Part shown: piece by piece, positions 52,743 through 61,860 of the stretch
Position numbering within the stretch: position 1 is the stretch's first letter
Layout: every line of letters begins with the position of its first letter
NCBI GenBank assembly: GCA_016711345.1
Contig: JADJTD010000001.1
Span: forward strand, 2,604,001-2,668,000
DNA from: Chloracidobacterium sp.
GTDB lineage: Bacteria > Acidobacteriota > Blastocatellia > Pyrinomonadales > Pyrinomonadaceae
Direction of reading: 5' to 3'
Length of the DNA stretch: 64,000 nt
Notes under the pieces: model-generated
Databases searched by the model: none
The model's input: only the letters and a program-made list of their open reading frames with translations
What the model was told of the DNA's origin: nothing
Made by a program: the position numbers and the translations under genes

Positions 52743-53846
52743 ATGAACAGCCTTGTATTTTCAAATATGCTTCACCGTCCTGCCCGGACAGTTGTAAGCA
52801 TCGTCGGCATCGGTATCGGCATTTTGCTGATCGTTTTCACGATTGGCCTGGCCGATGGAACGATGCGTGAACGCGCTCAACGTGAATCGAATGTCGGTGC
52901 TGAGATAATGTTTCGCGCATCGGGTAGCATCGGGTTGAGCGGATCGGATGCTCTGCGGCTTCCGGCATCGATGGCGAGTGAAATCGAAAAAATAGATGGC
53001 GTTGCTGCTGTCGTGCCTGTCGCACAGAACAGCGTTGCGGCCACCGATGCTGCTACTGGCAGCCGCCTGATCGATGGTGTGCCTTATGACAAGTATGCTG
53101 CAACTGCGGGACTACAGATCGTGCAGGGAAGAAAGTTTACTGACGGCCGCGACGAGATCATGACCGACACGGCATGGCTCGCGAGACGAAAAGCAAAGAT
53201 CGGCGATAAATTCAGTCTATATGAACGCGATTTTGAGATCGTAGGCACATATGAACCTAGTGCCGGCGCACGTATTAAAATTCCGTTGGCGACAATGCAG
53301 GCACAGCTTGGTGCTGATGACAAAGTTTCGGCGTTTCTTGTAAAGATCAAAGATGGTTTCACGCCGGCCGTTGTGGGAGATAGTCTGAATGCGAAATTTC
53401 CGGACAGCCAGATCATTCTCACCAGCGAACTCGAAGAGCTTTATATGCAGGGCATTCCCGCGTTGAACGTCTTTCTTGATGTAGTCGTCGGTGTTGCGGG
53501 CGTGATCAGCGCGTTGATAATTTTACTGACGATGTACACGACCGTCACCGAACGAACGCGTCAGATCGGCGTGCTGAAATCGCTCGGTATGTCGAAAACG
53601 AGCATTGCCGCGACGATCGTAAAAGAAGCGCTTCTCATCAGTTTGGGCGGAATTCTTTTTGGTGTGCTGGCGACTGTCGGCCTCAAGTACATACTAGCAA
53701 AATGGACTACGCTCACTGTGGCGATCGAACCGCAGATTATCTTGACTATCGTGATCGTTGGATTATTCAGCAGTATCATTGGAGCACTGTATCCCGGCCT
53801 CAAGGCTGCAAGGCTCGATGCTGTCGAGGCTTTGAATTACGACTAA
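52743..53846 (+). CDS. ABC permease, FtsX/MacB-type
   Basis: 367 residues from ATG 52743. One N-terminal helix (VSIVGIGIGILLIVFTIGLA), a MacB-type periplasmic domain (about 45-240), and three C-terminal helices with the FtsX loop TVTERTRQIGVLKSLGMSKTSIA. It is smaller than the other permeases here and follows the radical SAM gene. No ATPase is adjacent. It could move a lipid or an envelope component in a pathway with the radical SAM protein, but this rests only on adjacency. Confidence 0.9.
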   Translation: MNSLVFSNMLHRPARTVVSIVGIGIGILLIVFTIGLADGTMRERAQRESNVGAEIMFRASGSIGLSGSDALRLPASMASEIEKIDGVAAVVPVAQNSVAATDAATGSRLIDGVPYDKYAATAGLQIVQGRKFTDGRDEIMTDTAWLARRKAKIGDKFSLYERDFEIVGTYEPSAGARIKIPLATMQAQLGADDKVSAFLVKIKDGFTPAVVGDSLNAKFPDSQIILTSELEELYMQGIPALNVFLDVVVGVAGVISALIILLTMYTTVTERTRQIGVLKSLGMSKTSIAATIVKEALLISLGGILFGVLATVGLKYILAKWTTLTVAIEPQIILTIVIVGLFSSIIGALYPGLKAARLDAVEALNYD

Positions 53847-53847
53847 A

Positions 53848-55554
53848 TTATTGATTTGCTATTGCCTTAACTACGGCCAGTGAATTTTCGTTCAGTTGAT
53901 AGATGCGTGCCGACATTACACCACCGGCCTTTATATCAGCCGACGAGGCAGTTTGTTTTTCGAGGTAGTCTTCGTAAGCGGTGTTACTAAAATAACGACG
54001 CCCTTTGGTTAGAACGATGAAGTCACCATTCCTCAGGGCGGCCACTTCGCTTTTTTCGGAAAGGGAAACAAAGTGCAGATCTCTGCGGTTGATCTTGCCC
54101 GCATAATATTCAAACAGCGTCGGCGTCTCACAGGCAATGATCGCTCCGCTTTCCGCGAGGGGTGCGATAGCCGTTACGACGTCATGGGTGCTTGTATCGT
54201 AAAATTCGTCGTGAGGAAAATACGATCCCGCCGCCGCCATGCCGCCGCCGAGTGGGTTTGTAAATAGTCGAAAGTGAGGCGTGACAGATAGTGAGGCGAA
54301 CAGCGGTCCTGCAAGCAACGCGGCGAACAAGATTATTTGGCAAACTGCGGCAGATGTTATCGATAATTTACCTGAAAGCCAGTTAACTCCAAAATAGAAT
54401 CCGACAGCCGCAGAGATGAGTATCAGTGGCTCGGCAAATGTGAAATAGCGCGTAAATTTGCCGCCGAGAAAAGTAAAAGGCATGAACCACAGAAAGGCCC
54501 ACATCAAAAGATAAAAACGGCCGTCACCGAGGTTGCGTTTGAACATCAATGGCAAGCCGATGAAAAATAGTGCCAGCGTAGTCAATGAGGTTTTTACTGC
54601 GATGAAAACATAATAAAACGTCCAAGGAACACCATTCAGCCAGTCGGTGACCTTGTGCGGATAGAGCACACCGATAAATTCATAACTGTCATGGCCTATC
54701 CGTTTTTCGCTGGAGAACTTTAGCATTTCATGCCATGTGTCGGGCAACAGGATCGTTGGATTTAATAGCAAGAAAACGACGCCCATGATGGCGAAAAATA
54801 AGATCCAGCGAAGATTCCCAATGTCCCACTTCTTATTTGGCAGTCTCAAGAAAGTATTATAGTAGCCACCAATGATCGAGAGGAAAAATGGATAATATTT
54901 TGAAGCCATTAGAGCCCCAAAACCTGCAGCCGAACCCCAAACATAGCGAATCCAATTTGGGTGTCCTTGTTCGGCCTTGGTCTGGCTTTTTACGAAGAAA
55001 AGACTCGTCACAAGAAAGAAGAACAGAACGAGACTGTCTTCTTTTGCGATTCGGTCAAAACCTATCGCCATCGGCTCAACGGACCAGAGAGCTGCGGTTG
55101 TCAAACCGATGCTGCGTCCAAACAATTCGGAGACGAACAAAAAAAGCAGAAGTGCAGTGAAGGTTCCAAAAAGAGCAACCGGAAAACGCAGAGCCGCTTC
55201 CTCCGGAATATGAAGATGCGGTGATGCAATTGAGTTGTTGAGCTTTTCTGCTGAAGCTATACTTATTGTTTGGAGGCCTTTCATCAGGAAAGGATGCTCG
55301 CCGTTTTTTCCAGATAATCCGTTCGTCCGATACTCTTCGACGGTTTGAAGTTTGTTAAATTCGTCCTCGCTGAGACTTTCAACGCCCAGATCGTGTATGC
55401 GAAGGGTAAAGCCGATTAGTAGAAAAACGCACAGGATAATTACCGCCGTAATTTGATTCCGTGCGAAATACAAGTGATCGGAGAACTTTTCAGGATGTAT
55501 TCCGGCGGTCGTTGGAGTAAGGATCTGGACTGGCAATTTCTTATTATTCTCCAA
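53848..55554 (-). CDS. GT39/PMT-like membrane glycosyltransferase
   Basis: 568 residues with about 11 predicted helices. After the first helix the loop LRIHDLGVESLSEDEFNKLQ contains the acidic D/E pair of the GT-C PMT_2 family, and GEHPFLMKGLQ echoes the conserved HPP-like segment after it. The region RIAKEDSLVLFFFLVTSLFF is also typical. The C-terminal soluble part lies from about 440. Members use dolichyl- or undecaprenyl-phosphate sugars to modify proteins or lipid A in the periplasm. The acceptor cannot be read here. It is convergent with the permease gene, two bases apart. Confidence 0.87.
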   Translation of the reverse strand: MENNKKLPVQILTPTTAGIHPEKFSDHLYFARNQITAVIILCVFLLIGFTLRIHDLGVESLSEDEFNKLQTVEEYRTNGLSGKNGEHPFLMKGLQTISIASAEKLNNSIASPHLHIPEEAALRFPVALFGTFTALLLFLFVSELFGRSIGLTTAALWSVEPMAIGFDRIAKEDSLVLFFFLVTSLFFVKSQTKAEQGHPNWIRYVWGSAAGFGALMASKYYPFFLSIIGGYYNTFLRLPNKKWDIGNLRWILFFAIMGVVFLLLNPTILLPDTWHEMLKFSSEKRIGHDSYEFIGVLYPHKVTDWLNGVPWTFYYVFIAVKTSLTTLALFFIGLPLMFKRNLGDGRFYLLMWAFLWFMPFTFLGGKFTRYFTFAEPLILISAAVGFYFGVNWLSGKLSITSAAVCQIILFAALLAGPLFASLSVTPHFRLFTNPLGGGMAAAGSYFPHDEFYDTSTHDVVTAIAPLAESGAIIACETPTLFEYYAGKINRRDLHFVSLSEKSEVAALRNGDFIVLTKGRRYFSNTAYEDYLEKQTASSADIKAGGVMSARIYQLNENSLAVVKAIANQ

Positions 55555-55654
55555 GAGTCATTGTTAGCGGCTAAATGTAAGCAAATCGCGGCTAAGAAGT
55601 ATTCCAGAACTAACTTTGAAGAGTATCTGATTGCCAAATGCTATGTCAAAATAA

Positions 55655-55683
55655 TTCAAATCGTTTTCTTAAAATGTTATGAT
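55655..55683 (+). promoter_or_regulatory. sigma70-type promoter for the small membrane protein
   Basis: TTCAAA (55655-55660), 17-base spacer, TATGAT (55678-55683). Good spacing and a close -10. It lies 41 bases before the chosen start. Confidence 0.6.
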
Positions 55684-55724
55684 TGTGCTTCGGCCACAAG
55701 AAAAGAGGCGTAAGGGGATGGCGT

Positions 55725-55880
55725 TTGGTATTACGTTTGTTAACAGCAACATTGTTGGGAATTTGGCTCTTGCTTGTTTTCTTAAGTAAAGGCGGATTTA
55801 TTCATCTTTTTCTGCTAAGTGCGATCGGCATAGCTTTTGTGGATGCAGTAGGAATGTATCGCAGTCGAATTACGGCTTAA
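55725..55880 (+). CDS. small membrane protein, lmo0937-like
   Basis: 51 residues from TTG 55725, chosen because AAGGGG lies eight bases upstream; TTG 55683 overlaps the promoter. It has two hydrophobic helices with the motif LLLVFLSKGGFIHLFLLSAIG, closely resembling the 'GGFIHLLL' small membrane family (DUF5670/lmo0937). It ends in VGMYRSRITA. Family function unknown. It has its own promoter upstream of the HEAT-like protein gene. Confidence 0.65.
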   Translation: MVLRLLTATLLGIWLLLVFLSKGGFIHLFLLSAIGIAFVDAVGMYRSRITA

Positions 55881-56013
55881 TGCACTAAATTACTGTAAAA
55901 CGCAATGGATTTGTTCTGCATCATATTTGCTTACAGTTGATTTTGATTGTTTCTGGTTAACTTCGACGTTAATAGTCTGTTTTGTTTCTGATAGTTGAGT
56001 TTTAATCGTTCTG

Positions 56014-58092
56014 GTGCCTATGGATCTATTCAGAGACCCTCTTAGGAAAAAGAAATTATGTTCTAAGGCAACATTTTATTTGTGCTGCCTTTTCTTTGTT
56101 ACGAATCAGGTAAGTGCTCAAACCTCAAACGCGGCCGGAACCGAAACGATTGATAACGAGGTTAAGGAAGTTGAGGGTGAGTCTGCTGACCAAGGTTCGA
56201 CCTTTTGGGTCGAGAAAGTGAGGGTTGATGGCGGAGCGGAGATCTTGACCATCTTTGCCCGGTCCGGAAATGCGAAAGCCTCTGCAAATAATAAAGATGC
56301 TGAAATACCGCTAGTCAGTGTTCTTCGCGACTCACTAGGCGACCAAAAACCGGAAAATGACCAGCTTCGATACGTCTGGATGCTGACCCACACGAGGCCT
56401 TCGCGGAATCAGAAAGTTGCGGCTTTTGTGCCGTTTCTCTATTCCAGAACCACAAACAAAAAAAGCTCGGGTACAGATCCGCCGCCGCCCATCATAGATT
56501 TGAAATCTTCGGAGAAAGGTCCTTGGAGCAAGGCCTTTCGCTTTATCTTTAAGAAGGTTATTCTCAATGAATTTGGTGTCGGCGTTAAGTCGTCGGTTCT
56601 TCAGTACAAGCAGAATAAAGCTGATTACCGGAACACCGCTATCGAGCGGGCTCTGACTGTTCTGTCGTTGTATCAAAGCCAATCGGCTGCAAGTGAACGG
56701 CTGTTGGATGAGAATGAATTAAAGGATATTCAGGCTCGATTATGGCTTACAAGCAAGTCACTTGGATGGCATATGCAGAGTGAGAATCTTACACGGGTCT
56801 TTGACAAAGAGCTTGCCAAAACCCGCGATATACGAAATCAAAATTGGGAATTGCTGCGTCAATATTCTGAAGAACAGGGTTTATATTTTGATCCATTGGA
56901 AATGTCCGACGGAAGTGTACGACATGCTTTGGTATGGACATCAGCGGCGGATATCGAAAGCAACAAGGACAAAAAATTTGATTCCCGCTTCCTGAATATT
57001 AAAAATCCATGGAAAGATACCGACCTTGCGAACTGGAAAGGCTACTCGCAAGTACGCTGGTTTGATGAGAACAGCCGGCAAGTTTCACCGGACACGCCAC
57101 AGGCAAAACCCAGAACGCTCATACCGCTGGCTCTTTACGGGTTGGATTTTCCTAAAATACCAACACTGCTAGTTGATTTTCGCAATAATAACAATGTGAA
57201 GCGACGTGAGATGTCCAAACGGATTCTGAATGATATTACCAATAACGTTCTGTCAATCGGACAGTTCAGCAATTTGCCCTATTTTTTAGGAAAGTTCAGT
57301 TATGATTACATTACTGGCAAACGCGGAATGGACGTCAATCAGACTTCTCGCCTGAGATCGTATTCGCAGTTAAAGCTGCTGCTGACACTCGACTCCGAGT
57401 TAAGTAAGGACGTTAGGGATGAAATCGCGAACAGATTGGAAAATGCGACACTAAATCCGTTGGAAAATGACGTAGATGTCGAAGCAAAATTAGCTAGGGA
57501 CCAGTACGAGAACCTGTTGGCGTATGCAAAACGTTCCGACGGTTTGCCTAAACAGATCGACAAGGACCGACGCGAAGAGATGGTGAAGCTTATGCATAGT
57601 GGCAAGCAACGGTTCCTTTATTCGGCAGCAAATTTCTTTTCATTTGGTCTCTACACAAAACGCGAAAAGTCGACTCCTGAATTGATTGCGCGAATGGACA
57701 CGCGACGGCAGTTGGATAGGCACGAACGTTACTTGCGCGAGGTTGCACACAACTCCGCGAAACCGGAGATTGACAGCGATGTTGAGACATTAAAGCGTTC
57801 CTTACAATTCATTTCCGATAATGGAGCCGCCGCCAAAGCGAAAACAACCCGTGCTCTCGCAAAAATCTTCAAGAGCACCGAAGATGAAGACATGCGTCGC
57901 ATGTGTGTGACCGGCCTTTACCGCATCAATAATTCCGAGGCAAAAAAACAGCTTCTAGCCATCTACGGCAATTCTAACATCACAGAAGGCTGGCGCAGTT
58001 TGTGTGCTCATTATTTGAAATTAGCTTTGGAAGAAGGTCAGCAGATTTCGACACGCGACGCACGAACGATCGCGGCAATCGCTGCAAACTAA
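56014..58092 (+). CDS. secreted HEAT-like hypothetical protein
   Basis: 692 residues from GTG 56014 (ATG 56020 also possible), with a signal peptide ending VSAQ near 36. The N-terminal region is Glu-rich (KEVEGESADQGS), then charged alpha-helical segments without a recognised domain. The C-terminal 90 residues form alpha-alpha repeats (KTTRALAKIFKSTEDEDMRR, LYRINNSEAKKQLLAIYGNS) of HEAT type. A 16-base gap precedes the phosphatase-family gene, so both are probably co-transcribed and act together in the periplasm. Confidence 0.8.
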   Translation: MPMDLFRDPLRKKKLCSKATFYLCCLFFVTNQVSAQTSNAAGTETIDNEVKEVEGESADQGSTFWVEKVRVDGGAEILTIFARSGNAKASANNKDAEIPLVSVLRDSLGDQKPENDQLRYVWMLTHTRPSRNQKVAAFVPFLYSRTTNKKSSGTDPPPPIIDLKSSEKGPWSKAFRFIFKKVILNEFGVGVKSSVLQYKQNKADYRNTAIERALTVLSLYQSQSAASERLLDENELKDIQARLWLTSKSLGWHMQSENLTRVFDKELAKTRDIRNQNWELLRQYSEEQGLYFDPLEMSDGSVRHALVWTSAADIESNKDKKFDSRFLNIKNPWKDTDLANWKGYSQVRWFDENSRQVSPDTPQAKPRTLIPLALYGLDFPKIPTLLVDFRNNNNVKRREMSKRILNDITNNVLSIGQFSNLPYFLGKFSYDYITGKRGMDVNQTSRLRSYSQLKLLLTLDSELSKDVRDEIANRLENATLNPLENDVDVEAKLARDQYENLLAYAKRSDGLPKQIDKDRREEMVKLMHSGKQRFLYSAANFFSFGLYTKREKSTPELIARMDTRRQLDRHERYLREVAHNSAKPEIDSDVETLKRSLQFISDNGAAAKAKTTRALAKIFKSTEDEDMRRMCVTGLYRINNSEAKKQLLAIYGNSNITEGWRSLCAHYLKLALEEGQQISTRDARTIAAIAAN

Positions 58093-58108
58093 CAACAAAC
58101 TCATTATA

Positions 58109-60580
58109 ATGTCTCTTCGATCTATAGCATTTCGATCCGTGCTGGTGTTGGCATCTGTTGCGAGCATAGCCGGATCGGTGTTTTCGCAGGGCGTTAAGCG
58201 CGTAGTTTTGGTAAAAGTCGATGGACTACCCGGTTACTACGTCGATCGTTATGTGAATCAACGTGATCCGGAAACTGGCAAGTCGATGCTTCCGTGGTTC
58301 GAGGAAGTCTTTTACAAAAACGGCACGCGTCTCGCAAATTTTTACACACGTGGAATGAGTCTTTCGGGACCCTCGTGGGGCCAACTCGATACAGGACAGC
58401 ATTTGCAAATCAAAGGCAATGTCGAGTACGACCGGTTCACTTTGCATCCGTACGATTATCTCAATTTTTTTCCATATTACCGTGATTACGGTTTGAGCAA
58501 GAGAGTGGACATGCCAGCTGTAGAGGTGATGGATCAGTTAAAGATACCGTTATTGTCAGACGCTTTTCCTTTTGAAAAGAAATACACCAGTCCGCAGCTG
58601 TATCAGCGCGGGAATGACTGGGCATTGATTGCCGGCGGTTTTTTAAAGCTGTATCCCGGCGATCCGGGTGATTTTATTGATGAATGGTCGATGGGATTAA
58701 ATTTTCGAGGCATTCTTTCCGATCAGGGTTTGCGAAACATAACGGGAAAATTGGCCAAACGTCCGGAGATCGACTATTTCGACTATTACGACACATCATT
58801 TGACCACATCTCACACCATAACAATGACGATGCCTCGCGGCTCGTAGTTCTCAAGGAAATGGATCGTGTCATAGGGAAGATCTGGTTAGCTATTCAGTCG
58901 TCACCGCGTGGTGAAGAAACTGCATTGATCCTGCTCTCAGACCATGGATTCAATGCGAAGGAAAAAGTGAACAGTCAGGGGTTCAATCTGGTAAAACTTC
59001 TGACCAGTGCTGAGGGCGGCGGCCATCATGTAGTTACAAAGCGCCGACTTATGCTGAATTATTCAGTGAAGGGTCTTTATCCGCTAACTCCACTAATCAG
59101 GACAGTTGCCGCCGAATCGTATTATCTAAAAGGGCAAAGCCAGCAGTATCCGACCGCGTTGCTCGATTTTGACGGAAACGAGCGATCGTCGATACACTTG
59201 CGTAACAATGACTTAAATATGCTCCACATTCTGTTGCAGCAGCTTCAGTCGAACAAGCTTTCTCCCGAATTAAGGGCTGCTGCGACTGAGGCTATATTTA
59301 AGATCATTGGCGAACATTCTGCGACCTGGCGAACAGCCGCAGACGAGATGGATGAAGAACTTGATGCCTTGCACCGATGGATCGAAGCCCAGCAAAAGAT
59401 CATTCCAACGCTTGTGATGAAGACCAGCAAAATGCTGCCGGATCGAGGCCTAACTGAAAAGAACCGCAGGATTGCCGCCCAGACAGCCATCGCGATCACT
59501 GCCGAATCAGACTATCGTAAATATCTAATTTCGCTGCGCAAACTGTTAAGCCTGAAACGCGAAACATTCAATCCTCACTATATCAAGATCGAAGATCTGA
59601 TCGCTCCAGGAGCAATGGGCGATGCGAACGACATCTATCAATTACAAAACTATGTTGTAGGACTTTCAGCTGTGGGTCTGTCACTTGATTCCTCACGACA
59701 ACTTGATCTTGACAAGAGTTTTACTCGGGTGAATTATTTCGAACTTCTCCACAGCCAAAAGGTTATTAACAATGTGCAGCGTGAAGTCGCTAATCGGCCG
59801 ATAGATTTTGTGGCTATTCGAGTGCCGCTAGATGCCGTTTCCGCCTCTCTTCCTGATGGAACGAATGTGAATGAAGATCCTATCTGGCTTGTTGGTGAAA
59901 ATGAAAAGCAGGCTCTGATCCTTTCGCGTGGTGATGCGGACGGCGAACAAAGTTATCGCTATCTTCCAGTAGGTGGTCTGCGTCAGGACGCTTTTGGAAC
60001 AGTTACATTTCAGATCAAGGATTGGGCCGACGGGTTTCCATTGAAATTCTTTGAGGACAAGAATCTTGCGGTTTCCGACCGGAAAGCCTGGCTGAGTAAT
60101 TGGCATTCAGAGATCGAATGGATGCGGACGACTCATAAGACTACTTACTCAAATGCGATCATTGGGTTGAATGATCAGGTTGACCGCCATCCGCTTTCTA
60201 ACGACGACAGTACGTTGTCGGCTGACGAGAAACTTATCTCGCGTTTTCGTCAACGTCAGCGCCGCCTGACCGAAGCGGACATGCTTATTCTAGCCAACAA
60301 TCATTGGAATTTTGACGTTCGCGGATTCAATCCGGGCGGCAATCATGGGTCATTATTCCGCGTTTCGACGAATTCTACTCTTATGTTTGCGGGTGGTGAA
60401 AAAACAGGTATCCCGCGAGGCCTGACTGTTGAAGAACCATATGACGGCATGAGTTTTGCTCCTACCCTGCTGCGTTTGATGGGAAAGATCGATGACGAGA
60501 ACCGACCGAAATCTGAGCTTAAAGAGCTCGGCTTTCGAAAGTTTCCCGGCCGTGTCGTGCGCGAGGTGACCGGGAAATAA
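58109..60580 (+). CDS. secreted alkaline-phosphatase-superfamily protein
   Basis: 823 residues. Signal peptide (about 1-26, FSQG). The metal and nucleophile set of this superfamily is visible: VLVKVDGLPGYY (first Asp), the nucleophile region MSLSGPSWGQLDTG (about 84-97), YDTSFDHISHHNN (about 227-239; Asp and His), LLSDHGF (Asp-His) and NHGSLF near the C-terminus (His). It likely hydrolyses a phosphodiester, phosphomonoester or sulfate in the periplasm; the substrate is not readable. It sits behind the HEAT-like gene and ahead of the convergent flippase-like gene. Confidence 0.86.
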   Translation: MSLRSIAFRSVLVLASVASIAGSVFSQGVKRVVLVKVDGLPGYYVDRYVNQRDPETGKSMLPWFEEVFYKNGTRLANFYTRGMSLSGPSWGQLDTGQHLQIKGNVEYDRFTLHPYDYLNFFPYYRDYGLSKRVDMPAVEVMDQLKIPLLSDAFPFEKKYTSPQLYQRGNDWALIAGGFLKLYPGDPGDFIDEWSMGLNFRGILSDQGLRNITGKLAKRPEIDYFDYYDTSFDHISHHNNDDASRLVVLKEMDRVIGKIWLAIQSSPRGEETALILLSDHGFNAKEKVNSQGFNLVKLLTSAEGGGHHVVTKRRLMLNYSVKGLYPLTPLIRTVAAESYYLKGQSQQYPTALLDFDGNERSSIHLRNNDLNMLHILLQQLQSNKLSPELRAAATEAIFKIIGEHSATWRTAADEMDEELDALHRWIEAQQKIIPTLVMKTSKMLPDRGLTEKNRRIAAQTAIAITAESDYRKYLISLRKLLSLKRETFNPHYIKIEDLIAPGAMGDANDIYQLQNYVVGLSAVGLSLDSSRQLDLDKSFTRVNYFELLHSQKVINNVQREVANRPIDFVAIRVPLDAVSASLPDGTNVNEDPIWLVGENEKQALILSRGDADGEQSYRYLPVGGLRQDAFGTVTFQIKDWADGFPLKFFEDKNLAVSDRKAWLSNWHSEIEWMRTTHKTTYSNAIIGLNDQVDRHPLSNDDSTLSADEKLISRFRQRQRRLTEADMLILANNHWNFDVRGFNPGGNHGSLFRVSTNSTLMFAGGEKTGIPRGLTVEEPYDGMSFAPTLLRLMGKIDDENRPKSELKELGFRKFPGRVVREVTGK

Positions 60581-61669
60581 TCAATCTGACTTCTTTGATA
60601 GACGGTTCATACCGCCTGCTGCACCACGCCAGAACAAAATAATAACACCGATAAGATTTCCGCAGAGGCTCGTTCCACGGCGAACGAGAGCAAGCGCAAC
60701 GCCGACGCCCGGAGTTGCTCCGTATCCGAGGGTTTTAAGTATAAGTTCGTTGCCGCCCTCGTAAACGCCAACGTTTGCGGGAATAAATCCGTAAGTCAAA
60801 TTGACGATCTTGGTCAGGGATTCGATGATGAAAGCTTTAGTAAAAGTCGGCTCATACCCGAGAAACGTCATCGCAAAATAGACCTCAGTGATACTTACCA
60901 ACTGCACACAGAGCGAGATGCCAAAGACAAGAAAGAAGTCTGCGGGACGGTTATGGTAAAACTGAAACACGTTGTTCTCAACGTTGAGGATGCCCTCGCG
61001 CTTTTTGACCAGAAATTTTGGGGCAAGGCTGCGTTTGGACAAAAAGTCGATTGTGTGAGTAAGCGGAGTGATCTTGAAGAGTATCGCTAGAGCAAAGATC
61101 GTGAATGTTACTACCATAGCGATCACGATGGCCAGCAATATCCTGCTCATCGTTGTCCCGCTGCTGCCATAATTTAATACGAGGAGCACGACGCCGCTAA
61201 GAACAAGGACGATTACTGATGTGTAATACAGAATGTTGTCGAGGATGACCGCCGAAGCTCCGTGCGTAACAGGCAGGTGCTTTTTCATTAGCATCACCTT
61301 TGTGGCGTCGCCCAAAAATGGCCCAGTAAATGCTGAGAACAGAGTAACCGCTTCTCCGCCAAATCTGGCGGCGACAGCAGAGCGGTATTTGAAAGTGCGA
61401 CGCTCCGGGGCAACCGCTCTGTACATGCTCGCCGCCCGCATAAGGTGCCGGATCATATTCAGCGACACTAGGAGTAAGAATCCTGAACCTACATCCAGCA
61501 GAGCTTCTGAAATAGTACCTCGATTGCTGTAAACCAATACAATCACGACCGCCAAACCAGCCAAAAAAGCGGCAATGTGAAGCAGAAGAAAGATCGGCCG
61601 ATAGGTACCTTTTTGTTTTGCCTCAGACTCAATAACGGACGAATCTGGATCTGCAATAACAGGTTGCAT
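60581..61669 (-). CDS. flippase-like membrane protein (lysylphosphatidylglycerol synthase TM family)
   Basis: 362 residues with eight to nine helices, the size and layout of UPF0104/AglD-like proteins (MprF N-terminal half). Landmarks: ARFGGEAVTLFSAFTGPFLGDATKVMLMKK (about 99-128), the SLTKIVNLTYGFIPANVGVYEGGNELI block (about 285-311), and ALVRRGTSLCGNLIGVIILF at the end. MprF-type relatives flip aminoacyl lipids or other lipids across the membrane. No synthase domain is attached. It is convergent with the phosphatase-like gene at one-base distance. Confidence 0.88.
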   Translation of the reverse strand: MQPVIADPDSSVIESEAKQKGTYRPIFLLLHIAAFLAGLAVVIVLVYSNRGTISEALLDVGSGFLLLVSLNMIRHLMRAASMYRAVAPERRTFKYRSAVAARFGGEAVTLFSAFTGPFLGDATKVMLMKKHLPVTHGASAVILDNILYYTSVIVLVLSGVVLLVLNYGSSGTTMSRILLAIVIAMVVTFTIFALAILFKITPLTHTIDFLSKRSLAPKFLVKKREGILNVENNVFQFYHNRPADFFLVFGISLCVQLVSITEVYFAMTFLGYEPTFTKAFIIESLTKIVNLTYGFIPANVGVYEGGNELILKTLGYGATPGVGVALALVRRGTSLCGNLIGVIILFWRGAAGGMNRLSKKSD

Positions 61670-61860
61670 ACAATACTGAAAAGCCGTACAGACGGTTCAT
61701 TTTAAGTATATCTAGTTTTGAAAGGTAAACATAATGAGCGGTTTTGGGTGATAAACTAACGACCACGCAGTGTGTACGAGGGGATTCTGAGGGTGATGCA
61801 GTACACTTTCACGGGAAAATGCTGGGCTCAATCACTGATCCAAAAAAGCCGAAGAGGCCG

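Noticed and set aside
61843..61860. Terminator after the PGI gene
   Set aside because: GCCTCTTCGGC followed by TTTTTT exists on the minus strand, but the stem is only three to four base pairs.
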